Assembly (NCBI GenBank): GCA_030867875.1 | Contig: JAOWCC010001634.1 | Location: 51,370,021-51,434,020 of the forward strand | Direction: 5' to 3' | Source of the DNA: Actinernus sp. WN-2022 | Lineage: Eukaryota; Cnidaria; Anthozoa; Actiniaria; Actinernidae | DNA: 64,000 bases | In this document: one piece after another, positions 21,057 to 34,100 of the stretch | Position numbering within the stretch: position 1 is the first letter of the stretch | How the letters are laid out: every line of letters starts with the position of its first letter | Program-made: the position numbers and the translations under genes | Notes under the pieces: generated by a model | The model's input: only the letters and a program-made list of their open reading frames with translations | What the model was told of the DNA's origin: nothing | Databases searched by the model: none

Positions 21057-21583
21057 TAATGCTTAGTTTGACTTGCTAACTCGTGTACTAATGATTTGGG
21101 ATTAAAACGTATTGTTTGATGAGGAATAAGTAGTGTCTTTCTACTAAGGAAACACACCTTTTACCAAGAGAACCAGAATCCACGGTTACAATATCATCCA
21201 GGATTAACACTAATCGGGAGGAATTACTTTACAGATAAAATATCAAACTAGAATAAAATTGAGATCCTCCATCCTGATAAAACAATTGTTACTTACAGGT
21301 ACATATTGTACTAGACATTATCCTATAAATATTAGATTTCAGCCAATCAGATCTCAGCTTTACTATGCAATACGTATGTCATGGCTAGATCGCGCCAATC
21401 AAAATGCAGGAAATTTCGCGTCCTTTCTTTATCAGCCAATAAGAATTCAAGATTTTGAATACATAATTAGTCTGCAGACGCGTCCGCCACACAAGAAAAT
21501 TCGCAGTCTGTCGTCCGGTAAGTTACTTTGTTTTCGTGATAAATCTTCCCGTAAATTTGTTTTATAGGAAAATATGGTTATTT

Positions 21584-21728
21584 CATGGTTTTCTATGGAA
21601 TACCGGCGAAAATTTCACTCGAAATTAACATTATTTTGGTATACAACTCGCCTAAAGGCTCGCTCGTTGTATACCAAACAATACAAATTTCTCGTGAAAT
21701 ACTCGCCGGTATTCCATAGAAAACCATG
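21584..21728. repeat. Palindromic MITE
   Basis: CATGGTTTTCTATGGAATAC at the left and GTATTCCATAGAAAACCATG at the right are exact inverted copies. The inner parts (GGTATACAACTCGCC and CTCGTTGTATACC) also pair. Confidence 0.85.
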
Positions 21729-22029
21729 TAATGACCAGTATATCCTCTCCTAGAAAAGACCACTTTATAAAAACTAATATAAAAGACTAAAAATATTATT
21801 TAAAAAACTACTAACCAACATTAATACTAGCAATCTGAGAACCGATGAAACTAACATATTACTAATAACGTGAGTCTAGTATAAAAATGATAAATAGGAA
21901 AGTGAAGATCTTTCAATTCTGCCAATCAATGCTAGAGACATAAGAACAAGCTACTAAGAGGATCAGTTTGTTCGTGTATCTTAGTTTTAAAACTATTCCA
22001 GACTCGAGAGGGAATAGGATGTGGATATG
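21729..22029 (-). other. Presumed 3' UTR or downstream flank of the stabilin-like gene
   Basis: AT-rich sequence after the stop codon of the minus-strand gene. No canonical AATAAA on the minus strand was noticed close to the stop. Confidence 0.35.
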
Positions 22030-22119
22030 CTAGTTGTTAAGGTAACGTGCAGGAGCACAAAAACTTGAATGTGTTATAATTTCATTGCTTGAGCTGAACA
22101 CGTTGGCGATGACCTCAAC
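22030..22119 (-). CDS. Stabilin-like gene, exon 39 (last): end of cytoplasmic tail
   Basis: After the acceptor TTTTCAG the frame reads VEVIANVFSSSNEIITHSSF, nine more residues, then TAG. It is phase 0, as required by exon 38. No motif is recognised, so this last exon rests on splice signals and phase only. Confidence 0.5.
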   Translation of the reverse strand, partial: VEVIANVFSSSNEIITHSSFCAPARYLNN

Positions 22120-25100
22120 CTGAAAACAACAAATGTACAGTCACCACGTACCAGTAGACCAGTAAACGGGCTGAGAGAACAAAAACATACACAAGGAACT
22201 AGATTACAGAAGAAAACATGACGTGATACATGTACAGAATACTTACTAGTGCGATATTAAAGCCTGGTTTCCATCAGCACAAGCAACATACGCAGATGCA
22301 GTGCCATATTTATCATTAGCAGTTCTTGTTCGACTCACGGGTGTGAGATAAGAACAAGCGCCGCTAATGATCAATGCATTACAACGTCTGTGTGTTGCTT
22401 GTGCTTCGGATTATGTCGAACCAGCCCTTACGTTTGAAATTACTTACATATTTCCTCCTTTCCTGGTGGCATGTCATCTTCCAGTACTAACTAGAAAATC
22501 ACACAAACTACGTCAGGACAACCATCACTTTCAAAGTACAGAGGTCCCAACTTTAAAAAGGAAAAACTCTCGGCTCTTCTTTGTAGTTATACATATCATG
22601 TTACTGTATACCTTAAATACTGGTACTTATTGACTGGGTGGGAGGGCTGGATGGGAACGTATTTACTAGGTACTTATCGACTAGATGGGAGGGCTGGATG
22701 GGAACGTATTTATTAGGTACTTATTGACTGGGTGGGAGGGTGGGAGGGCTGGATGGTAACGTATTTACAGGTACTTATTGACTGGGTGGGAGGGCTGGAT
22801 GGGAACGCAGCAATCACCTCGTGCAAGTTTTTCTCCATTTGATGGAAAATAAAATAACTATTTGGTGCTGACAAGAAACCATCACCTAAGAGAACCGATC
22901 CCCCATACTAGCCTCTCTCCCCGTGATAGTCTGCGCCGATTTATTGTTAGCTTGCAGACATTAGTTGGACTATTTTTACCACTATCCGATTGGTTGTGGG
23001 TGTCATGTGTCCGAATGGCCCAGCGTGCGGCGAGAGCAGAAGAATGCACTCAGTGTTTTACTCAGTAATCAAAGCATTCACAATTTTCTACTTTCACGAC
23101 AGTTACTCTACAGATTCATATTGATTACGGTGTTGCAAAAGCATGTCCGATTATTTACGATATTATAGGTTCTATTTCTAATTTCTTTAGCGAATTGTAA
23201 GCGTCTGTTTACGATAATTCCAAACTCAGTCAGTCAGTGTTTCAGATTAACTGGATTTATAATTTCGCAAAATTGTGGTCAAAAGTCGATGCGTTCTTGC
23301 TTGCTATAAACTGAACGTTTCTACAATTATTAGCCTGATGAAAGAGCAAATAATCCGGTCAGTTCCCTAGATACGTTACCTAGCTATACATGAATATGAA
23401 CTACAGGGAACGAGTATTTATAAGGTAAGCGAAGTTTCAATAACAACGATACGGAATTGTTAATTTATTCAAATCTTTGGAAGACTTTCCATGCTCGCCG
23501 ATCCGGCTACAAACTGAATGGAGTACGGCTTCATTTCCTTTGATAGTTTCACGAAATTCAGGTCACTCTAGTTTCTTTTCACGGCTTCCAGGTCACATCC
23601 GAATTTCTTACGGCTCTGGCTTAATACAGCCTACAGTTTCCAGTCAAATCCAAACGGCAATATTTTTAACGGGTTTTCAAATTACGTATATTAATTAAAT
23701 TAAAAGTTCATTTTCTCGAGTCTTCAAGTCAGATCAGGTCAGATCCGTCCCATACCAGTCCGGGTAGTAAGTTTATGGAGCAACACATAATTCAGAGCCA
23801 TAATTCAGAGTTTTGAAACTTCGCATCCATCGCCCCTCTTTCTTTGTTGAAATCAAGGTTGAATTCATGAGATGGAGCGATGAAAATCCGTGGAGCTGGA
23901 ACCGAATCTTAAAATAGCATCGTGACGTTCACTGAGCCAAAAATAGATTGGCGCAGACTATCATAGGGTACGAGATCAGTTCTCTTAGGTGATGGTCTCT
24001 TGGTGCTGACTATAATTCACCTGTGTGGTATATACTAAACAATGATTCACCTCAGTGTCGGTGAATAGTGGTGGATCGGCTCGGTAAATATCTACCACTA
24101 TTCACCTCCAGTTCGGTTAATAATTGTTCACTATTCACCTCCCGGCTTGGAGACAAAATGGCTTCTTGTTCTATTTACTGAAATGCTCTCGGCCCGACCT
24201 AATTCAGTCAATGGTTTTCTTTCCATCTGACCACTTAGTTTGTTTTAATAATGACAAAACAACAAGCAAAATATTGCCCGCTCACGTCAAACCTATACGG
24301 CCCCCATCACATGACTTTTGTAAAATAGTTCTGCAAGGAGAGTGCGCGAATGGCCGTATGGGTAATATGCTAAACAGCCAATTAATTACCATTGTGTCCG
24401 TGGAGCTGTCTTTAGGCAGACTGTTGTTGTCTTCACTAACGTCTAACTTCAAGTACAGTGGGTTGTTAAACTCGGTTACCCCCTCGTTAAATGGCTGCAA
24501 AGATAATAACGGTTCTTTTTACTTGCGGTTACAAATCAAACATTACATGGTGCGTTACTCGTCAAACTAGAGTGCGTTACTCGTCAAACCAGAGTTCGTT
24601 ACGGTTCGTTACTTGTCAAACTAGAGTGCATTATGGTGCATTACTCGTCAAACTAGAGCCATCTCATTTTTTTGGGAAAATCAACGAAAAGGTTACTCTA
24701 GTAACAACATTTATTGAGATGGTAATATTATATAATTTACGAAAGTATTCTAACTACATTGTAGAAAAACAGAGTGAGATGGACTTGAAACAACCATATA
24801 GCAGCAGGAGTAATGATTAACATTAGACTCACTGTTCTCTTTACATGCTAAGGACTGGTGTCAGGGGATAGAGTTTGGATTCAAAGAGTTCTGGTAAAAT
24901 TTAACACACCCGTGGGGCAAATCTTGCTAGTATTTCTGTCCTAACAGGAGTAGTCCTAAAGTTTTATTGAGTTCTGTTCGAATGTTGTTTCGACAAGCAT
25001 GCACTTTTGTATAGAATATCTCGTAACTGGTTCAAAATACAATAAGCAAGGCATGCAATAGACATCAGTATACCGTAGTCGTTCTTCCGTATGACTGGAG

Positions 25101-28100
25101 CTCAAGGCCGTCGGGGCCTGGCACAGACTCATCGCCAAACACAGGGTTTTCATAAGACAAGGAATTCACGCCGGGGGAGAAGTCGCTGTTATACTGAACA
25201 CTGTGCACCTCCTACGAGATAAAAGTGATTAAAACAACACTTTAATGAGCTCTTTAGGGGAGGATGTTGAATACTAATAACACTAATAATACGGCAGATT
25301 GCTGCAGACTAGTTATGCAGGGTGACTGAAGAAGCACGTGTCTCTGTATGTCGACCATTCAACATCCACTACAAACTTTATAGTTTCTTTCTCGCTATTA
25401 AAACACTGATTGCCTCAAGTAACTGTAAGTTGAAATGCTTTGTTTTACTTCTGCAATGTGATTGGTTCTCGGCGTTGTCTAAGTGCAATGTGATTGGTTC
25501 TCGTTGTCTAAGTGCAATGTGATTGGTTCTCGTTGTCTAAGTGCAATGTGATTGGTTCTCGTTGTCTAAGTGCAATGTGATTGGTTCTCGTTGTCTAAGT
25601 GCAATGTGATTGGTTCTCGTTGTCTAAGTGCAATGTGATTGGTTCTCGTTGTCTAAGTGCAATGTGATTGGTTCTCGTTGTCTAAGTGCAATGTGATTGG
25701 TTCTCGTTGTCTAAGTGCAATGTGATTGGTTCTCGTTGTCTAAGTGGCCCCGGTTTCAGTTGTCGCACTGTAAACACGAAATAACAAAACATTGTGAGTT
25801 AGTCTGCTGGAAAGATCAACTTCCTTTTGGGACATTTTTAAGTCCACAACATGTTCACCGACTCGAACTGTGGGAATTATGAGCCATAATCATATTATAT
25901 GATCTTATAGTGAAAGGGAACTGGGCGCTAGTAAAATTTAATCCGTGCAGCGCAGAGAGATAAAGGACAACGTGGTCTCGAGGCTAAATGTAAAAAGTGA
26001 CTTAGAAACATTAACGTAGAAACAGTAACATGTACACAGTAATGTAAAACAATAACATGTAAACAGTGACGTGGAAACAGTAACATGTAATCAGTAACGT
26101 AGAAACAGTGGCATGGAAACAGTGACGTGGAACAGTGACGTGAAACAGTGACGTGAAACAGTAACGTAGAAATAGTAACGTATAGATCAGTGACGTGAAA
26201 CAGTAACATAGAAACAGTGACGTAGAAACAGTAACGTAGAAATAGTAACGTAGAAACAGTAACGTATAGATCAGTGGCGTAGAAACAGTAACATGGAAAC
26301 AGTGGCGTAGAAACAGTAACAGAAACAGTAACATGGAAACAGTGACGTAGAAACAGTAACGTACAGATAGTACCGTAGAAACAGTAACGTATAGAAACAG
26401 TGGCGTAGAAACAGTGGCATGGAAAAAGTAGCGTAGAAACAGTGGCGTGGAAACAGTGACGTGGAAACAGTGGCGTGGAAACAGTAACATAGAAACAGTA
26501 ACATAGAAACAGTAACATAGAAACAGTAACGTAGAAACAGTAACGTGGAAACAGTGACGTAGAAACAGTGGCGCAGAAACAGTGGCCTGGAAACAGTGAC
26601 GTAGAAACAGTGGCGTAGAAACAGTAACGTAGAAACAGTGGCGTGGAAGCAGTAACATGTAAACAGTGACGTAGAAACAGTAACGTGTAAAGAGTAACGT
26701 AGAAACAGAAACATGGAAACAGTGACGTATAAGCAGTAACGTGGAAACAGTGACGTAAAGACAGTGACATGGAAATAGTGACGTAAAGACAGTGACACGG
26801 AAACAGTGACGTAAAGACAGTGACACGGAAGTAGTAATGTGACTATTCACAGTCTATCGGTCTGAGAACTTGTGTTAACTGTAGTACCTTCTGATATCGG
26901 AATCCCGCCATTAACTGCTTTCTCTTCCTGTAATGCCAGATAACAGCAGCAAAGGCCACTAAGGCAAGTACCAAACAAACAATAATCGCCGCTACACGTC
27001 CTCCACTGAGTCGTTCAGCCTAGGCAATGATACACAGCAATTATATGTTAACTCTCACTGAAACACGCCGCTACACGTCCTCCACTGAGTCGTTCAGCCT
27101 AGGCAATGATACACAGCAATTACATGTTAACTCTCACTGAAACACACCGCTACACGTCCTCCACTGAGTCGTTCAGCCTAGGCAATGATTCACAGCAATT
27201 ACATGTTAACTCTCACTGAAACACACTTTAAACGTTTGCTGTCTTTAAACAAGGTCCCGCACTATAAGAGGGAAAAGACCCTTCTTGCTCTTTGGGATTC
27301 TAAATTTGAATTTCAAATTCAGAGCAGTGAACAAGTAAGCAAGTTATCAGTCCTCTTATCTAGAATACTAAATTGCTGACGCTAAAATTAAAATAAGCCA
27401 AGAAAAAGTAAACAACAGGAAGCTAGTTGCTCCGTTCTGCCTGTTAATAGCGCTTTACAGCCGTTTGCAAGCTCTTTAGTGTATTTTTAGACTTTCAAGT
27501 TTGGATTTGAATTTCGCGCGATACCAAATGTCAGAGATCACTCAAGCGGAGCATCACATGTTGCAGAGCTTTGAACAGTTCACTTGACAAAGGCTGATTG
27601 ACGAGTGATGGTGTTTCAACCTGGTTGAGGCCATTTTATAGGGCGAGTCCTTGTTTAAGAAAGGTGAATGATTAATCTTGTACCCAGTTTTCCACAAGCA
27701 ACCAGCATAGTCCTGGAAACGTTCTTCCCAAATTAATCATCTCACATTAACATTCCTTTCAATGCCTACAAGGGAAAATCCGCAAACTCCTCCCCTTCCC
27801 CCCAATGGCAATCAATAGGATATTTCGTGCGTTTACCTTCCGTCGTTGGTTTCCATGTACCTGTATGTGATAAAGAATGAGACATAAAAATTGTTAAGAA
27901 ACTTCAAATAAGCTCAGGCATACGAAGTGACCCATACTGTCTTCCCGTAGCACAGCGAGTCATTCCTCGTCTTAATTCAGGGTGATATATTTTTATTCAA
28001 AACGTTTATTCAATCATTTCAGCACGCAGGCTATAGATTATCGAGGTATTTGAGTCGTAGTACTGATGAGTTGTGTACCTGTTCAGACCAGTGTGGTGAC

Positions 28101-31100
28101 GTAGAACTCTTAGATGAAGTCGGCCTCGCCGAGACTGCCGTGGGACTTGGTGGCTTAACGGTTTTTGTTGTTGTTCGTATGTTAGTGGTAGGTTTTGCCA
28201 CTGTTGTAGTTGTTGTTTGTGTGTTGGTTGTAGGTTTGGCTGTAGGTTTGGTTGCTGTTGTTTGTGTGTTTGTTTTAGGTTTTGTTGTAGTTGTTGACGA
28301 CGAGACGATGGTGGTACTCTGGTAGTGGGAATTAGAAGGTTATCTTTAATTGTTAGTAATCATATTCTATTATCATCATATTATTGTTGTATTTTATGAT
28401 AACTTATATTGTTATAACATTTTAGTATTTAATGGTAGTGCATTTATTCGTATAGTTATAAACGTATTACTATCCTTAACGTAATTTATTCTTACTATTA
28501 TAATTATCATCTAGTACTAAATTGTAGCTTCACTTAGTTAGATATTAGTAATGTTAGTGATCGACTCTCTTGGAAACCAGCCCTTGGTGCTGAAGAAACG
28601 TTCGAAATAAAGTACAAAGAGTATAAAACCAGTGGCGGCCCGAGTCTTAAATTCGCCTCTGTCCATAACCTTGCTATTCACGTGGAACAGAGTTTTGCAA
28701 CTGACCTTCTGACCAGTAGAAGTGACGTCAAACCTCAACATACTATTTACCCTATCCCTATCTGGACTATTCTCGCACAGGAAGTGTTATCACAAAACTG
28801 GAATATATTATAAATTGCTGTAAGTCTTGCCTTGTGAATAACATAACAGAGCCTTGATAAAAAGGAACACCAAACAAGCGGTCGACAGGCGTACTGTTAT
28901 AAATTCCGTTCTTGCAATGTTGTGAGCCATGAGGTCGCTGTGTTGTATGTGACTCGATCCGTAAGGAAAAAAACGTTCGGTTTGCGTCGTCTTTCGCCGC
29001 AAACGATTCACCGATATTAAAGCTTTAAAGCGCATATGAAGCGAAATTTAAGTTGAGCTAATGTTAAAATGCTTTCGAAATGAAGTATAATAATGCCATT
29101 GTCCGTTTGTCAACATCTCATCTAGTTTCAGAGATATTCATGTTTTTGTAATATGCAAATGAGATGACATATGACGTCATTTTGTTTGCACAGCCTTGGA
29201 GACAAATCACAAAATGAAGAATACCTCCACAAGTATTGGATAAAAAACTATTGAAACTTTGCACATATGTGGTACTATGGAAAATACACATCATTGTGCA
29301 AATTATGATGTTGCCATGGAAACACTCTGGCCCCAGGCTTCCACTACAAATAAATCAGATATCTCTTTACCTAAGTTTAGATCATTACTATTTAAATATT
29401 ACGTGTCTGCCATCACTTCTGTATTTGACATGTTGCCATGGAAACACTCTGGCCCCAGGCTTCCACTACAAATAAATCAGATATCTCTTTACCTAAGTTT
29501 AGATCATTACTATTTAAATATTACGTGTCTGCCATCACTTCTGTATTTGACATCGAGAACCCTAAGTCTTGGAAGTCTGTATGTCTGAAATGTCACCAGG
29601 CAAGACAGTTAACCGCACCTCTCAAATGCTGCTTTTAGGTTGAAATAAGTATTGTAATTAGATCATTTATTGTAATTATATTTTTCATAGGAAACCAACG
29701 TAATTGGCTAACGCTGTGTTGGTTCTCCTGGCCTCTATGTTCTGTTTGTTGTATATTTTACTTTATTCTATTTTGTATCTTCTATTATGGCCGAAGTAAG
29801 TAAATAAAATAAATAAACTTCCCTAAATTCTCCTTTGTCAAACACATTTTTTTTGGTGTGGGTCCAAAATAAGATTTGGAACAATGTAGGCATTGTATGT
29901 GAGTAGATTAAGCAACTTATGTTTTGTAACTAGGAAAGAAATTGGAATTTTATGTTCAAGGTGAAAGGTGCGTGGGGCCATGAGAGTTTCCATGGCAACA
30001 CCATAATTTGCACAGTGATGTGTACTTTTCATAGTTTTCATACTTTTCACAGTAATTTTTATTCAATACTTGTAGAGATATTCTGCATTTTGTGATTTGT
30101 CCCCAGGCTATGCAAACAATATGACGTCATAGGTAATCTCATTTGCATATTACAAAAACCTGAATATCTCTGAAACGAGATGAGATGTTGACAAACGGAA
30201 AATGTCACTATTCCTCATTTCGAAAGCATTTTAACATTAGATCAACTTAATTTTAGCTTCATATGCACTTTAAGGTACAAGAATTGCCGTATTTCTGCAT
30301 TATTCTGCGACTTCTCGATTTGGGTCTCAAACAGTTTTTTGTGTCTACTGCTTGTATGAAGACACTATGTAACCGTACTTAACTTAACTATCACGTGATT
30401 CAACGATGCGCGGAAGACCCTTGGGACGGACGGAGTAAAACGCAGGGCACGCAGGGCACGCAGGATGCAGGGCACGCAGGATGCAGGGCACGCAGGGCGT
30501 GCAGGGTAGCCGGCAGATCACTGTCGCGTCCACGTGGAGCTGTGACAAGTGAGCAGGCAAGATGACATGAATGCTGCAATCTGATTGGTTGCTCAGCGGG
30601 CAAGATTTTTTCATCTTGCCCGCTCAGGATTTTCCAAATTCGCTCACAACTCTTCGTAAAGAAATAGCGATAAAACCCGTACATTTTGAAAGAAACTAAA
30701 CAATTTGTTACATGAAGGAAAATACTAATTTAACACTATTTCTGCTTTTTCGTTTTTCAGCTAAAATTCAACTTTTTATAGCAATTAATGCAGTTTTTTT
30801 AACTTTTTAGAGCAATTAATGCAGTTTTTCCGGCTCTCGCCAGTTCGATGAAAACAACTGCAGCAAAAACGCGGCGGCAAAAACGACTGAATTGAATGAA
30901 GTTGGATTAGTGGAGATAAATATACTATAGCTGTCACTGAAATACACAGAAGCTGAAATGGCTGTGACTTCAAAAACACAAAGAAAAGTTTGTCTGCCTT
31001 ATAACGTTACTACAATCGTGGTACAAAAAAATAAAATTATTACGGAAACGAGTAAAGTTAGCCTATAACTCTTAGCACACAGTTTCATTATTATATGGGC

Positions 31101-34100
31101 TAAGAAATTCAGCATTCACATTTGGTAATTGGCTTATAAATTATGAGTATTTACTAAATAATACTTACAAGTTTGTTTGTATTCTTCTACAGCTCTTATT
31201 GTCAAGTTTTGTAGTGTGCTTATCGCCACTCAAGTGATTTCAATTTGCCGGTTTTCAACTTTCAAATCTTCCACAAATATGCACATTTTTGTCTCTAGAT
31301 AATGCGTTCGGGTTCCTGATAAAGTTGCCATTGAAACCTAGTGCATCTGAAGTAAAGTACAGGTCAGATTTCATCCATAAAAATGCATTTTTGATGTCGG
31401 AAAACAAACTGTTTTGAACGCCACGAGGTTGAACTTCAAGTGAAAGTCGTCGACTCTGAGTCTAATTTTAGCTTTATTTCTATTCGCTCTTCAGTTTACC
31501 ACGCAATGCATGTGGGTTCCTAGCGCGTGCGATAAAAGACACAATTTTATATCTTCGAGGAAATCCTGACATGAAAAGACACAAAAACACTAGAATAGTG
31601 TATATCACCTGATAATCTGGCGTCTTGTTTTGTTCCGTAAAATTTTAGGCGGGAGCTTTTGTAAGTTGGTGTCAACTAAATAAATTGTGTCTGCCAACAT
31701 TTTATTATCTGCTTTTGTTAATTTCCGTAAAAGCGGGTCCCGCTGTGTACGTTCTGCATGTTATGTCTTAAAATGCCATATGCGTGACAGCATTGCAATT
31801 AGTTATGAATTCATTCCTTGGGAAATCAGTAAACGGCTTCACGTAGGCTAGACACGTATTTGAGAAAAGCTTACAGGAAAGCAACTAAAAACATTGATAA
31901 ATAGATACACTTTTACTTTCACGCATAATATTTGCTATGTGAACACTACTGAATTGACCTTTTCAATCTGATATTCCAAAGGCACGAAATTATGTAACTC
32001 TATTTGTTTTACTTTGAACCGTACCCTGCGCGCCCTGCGTACCCTGCGTGCCCTGCGTTTTACTCCGTCCGGACGAGGTTGAAAGACCACGAGGGTTTAT
32101 TGTCGTGCATGGGAGGATTAGTGGAAAACGTTTTTGCTTCGGTAAGTGTAAATTTTACCATGAATTTCTTAAACTTTACAAACCTGATTTGTCATAGCTT
32201 TCGAAGTATGCGTCAAACCGGTCGAATGAAAGGTTCTCAAGGATACTTTGAAGTTCTAGGTGGATGTACTCGGCGCCATCAGAATGTTCGTGTGCTGCCG
32301 ATACTGACATGACAGCGAAGGCTTCAGCTCTTGAAACTGAAAGAGCAACACAAGATATCTATGGGCCCCTTTTGGGGAAAGAAACTCCCGTAAAGGGAAC
32401 AAATGAGCTCAATTTGGAGATAAAGCAGCCTCTTTGGAGGATAATTGAGACCCTCCGGGGAATGAGAAATCCCTTCGACTTCGAGGGATTAAATTATCTC
32501 ATGCCAGTTCCTGGGCTGTATTTACTCGATAGAAGTTCTGTTACCGAAGTTATTAAAGGTACCTTTCATTCACCGAACATCGGCGAAAGCTGTGGCAAGC
32601 TGTTGTATTGATTGTATTGTACTGTACGAGCAATGTGTTACACTCCAAGACTAAAAAATCACTCTATTTATGTCGATATATACGTTGTCCTCCAAGAAAA
32701 AGTTAGTGTTTAGTTAATATGTTCTTTTAGAATTTCCTAAGATCTTTACAACCTTGAGCATTCTTGACTAATTTACGTAGGCCATATTAATGTTAAAGAT
32801 TTCTGCCTTATTTTGGTTTTGAATAAAAATTATTTTGTATTTTAAACTCTACAATGTAGTTATATTATTGCAACATCTCACCATATTTGGATGACAAAGG
32901 GCACACCGCATTTAATCACCGCACGGTGCATGGTTTTCTGTCGGGCACTCTTGCAAGAACTCAATATCTTCACTGTTTTCCAATCAGTATTTACTCAATT
33001 CGGAGTTTAAAACCGAACCATAGCGGTACAATCAATCATGCTCAAGAATCCAGCGCTGCTTTGACCATGCTCTTAAAGCCTGTGCATCTGTTGTACAGTT
33101 AGCCTGTCTCCCTCTTCCCCGAGAGCCTCGTTCACAGGCTAACATGCAGTAGACACATGTACCCATTGGGTACCTATTTTTTATTAGCTTTGCCGCCTTT
33201 GGAAGTTTACAACACACAAACGATCAATATATTCCATGTGATATTATTTCAGCAGTATTTCCTCGTGACTGGCATTCTATTTTGCTAACTTCTTCCTGTA
33301 CAGTTCACGTAGTAAGATTTACCCTGCGAGCACAGCCTCCTGCGAGCACAGCCTCCTGCGAGCACAGCCTCCACCGGAAAGAGAAAAAAAAAGTGAAAAG
33401 AAGGCTCTGCTCGCAGAGTAGATGACGAGTACAAGTAACTTCGCTGCATCGTCAGGTTGAGAGCACTCTCTAATTTCCAAGTAAAGTTACTATTTTGCTG
33501 TCTTATTCTCTTATCATTTCCCTCATTTGTTTATTTTCTTAGTTTTGTATTCGCTTAATTGATCGATAATGCCACTTCATATAAGCTTAGTTGATCCATA
33601 GGCAGTGAAGAGCTGTTAATGCGTGTGAAAGAGCAGCAATTTGAGATGAGCCAAAGCTTTGAATATTTATATAGCTGACGGCTACTATTCTTTAGCGAGA
33701 AAAAAATTCAGTGAAACTCCATAAAACCCCAACAATGAAACTAAAGGAAGACAATGTCTAGTTCTAAAAGTACATACAAGGATTTATTTTCTTCGAGCAA
33801 CCTACAATGTAGCTGGTTCAATGTCAGCTGGCTATACCGCTCTTGTATGTCTTGTCTCGAGAGTTTTACCAGGGGACCCAAACACGAGACATAGATGAAA
33901 GCACGACGCCACTTCGTATTTATTGTTTTGGGTGTTTGCTGGAGATGAAAACAATACCCAGGCCTTTGGAACGAGCTGAGGAGGCGACTGTATTGCGTGC
34001 TAGGTTTTTAGCGGAATGCGCTTCAATAGTAATGTATTTATGGCTTCGTGCTCATATCGAAATTAACGGAAATAGTGGGGACGCCTAGCAGTCTAGGAAC

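Noticed and set aside
25928..26850. Long minus-strand frames with repeated LLFLRHCF/TSLFPRHC-type sequence
   Set aside because: Produced by the 14-bp minisatellite; no start context, domain or splice evidence.
33097..33140. Short TTAGCCTG/CAGGCTAA inverted motif
   Set aside because: Too short and no target duplication; may be chance or a MULE remnant.
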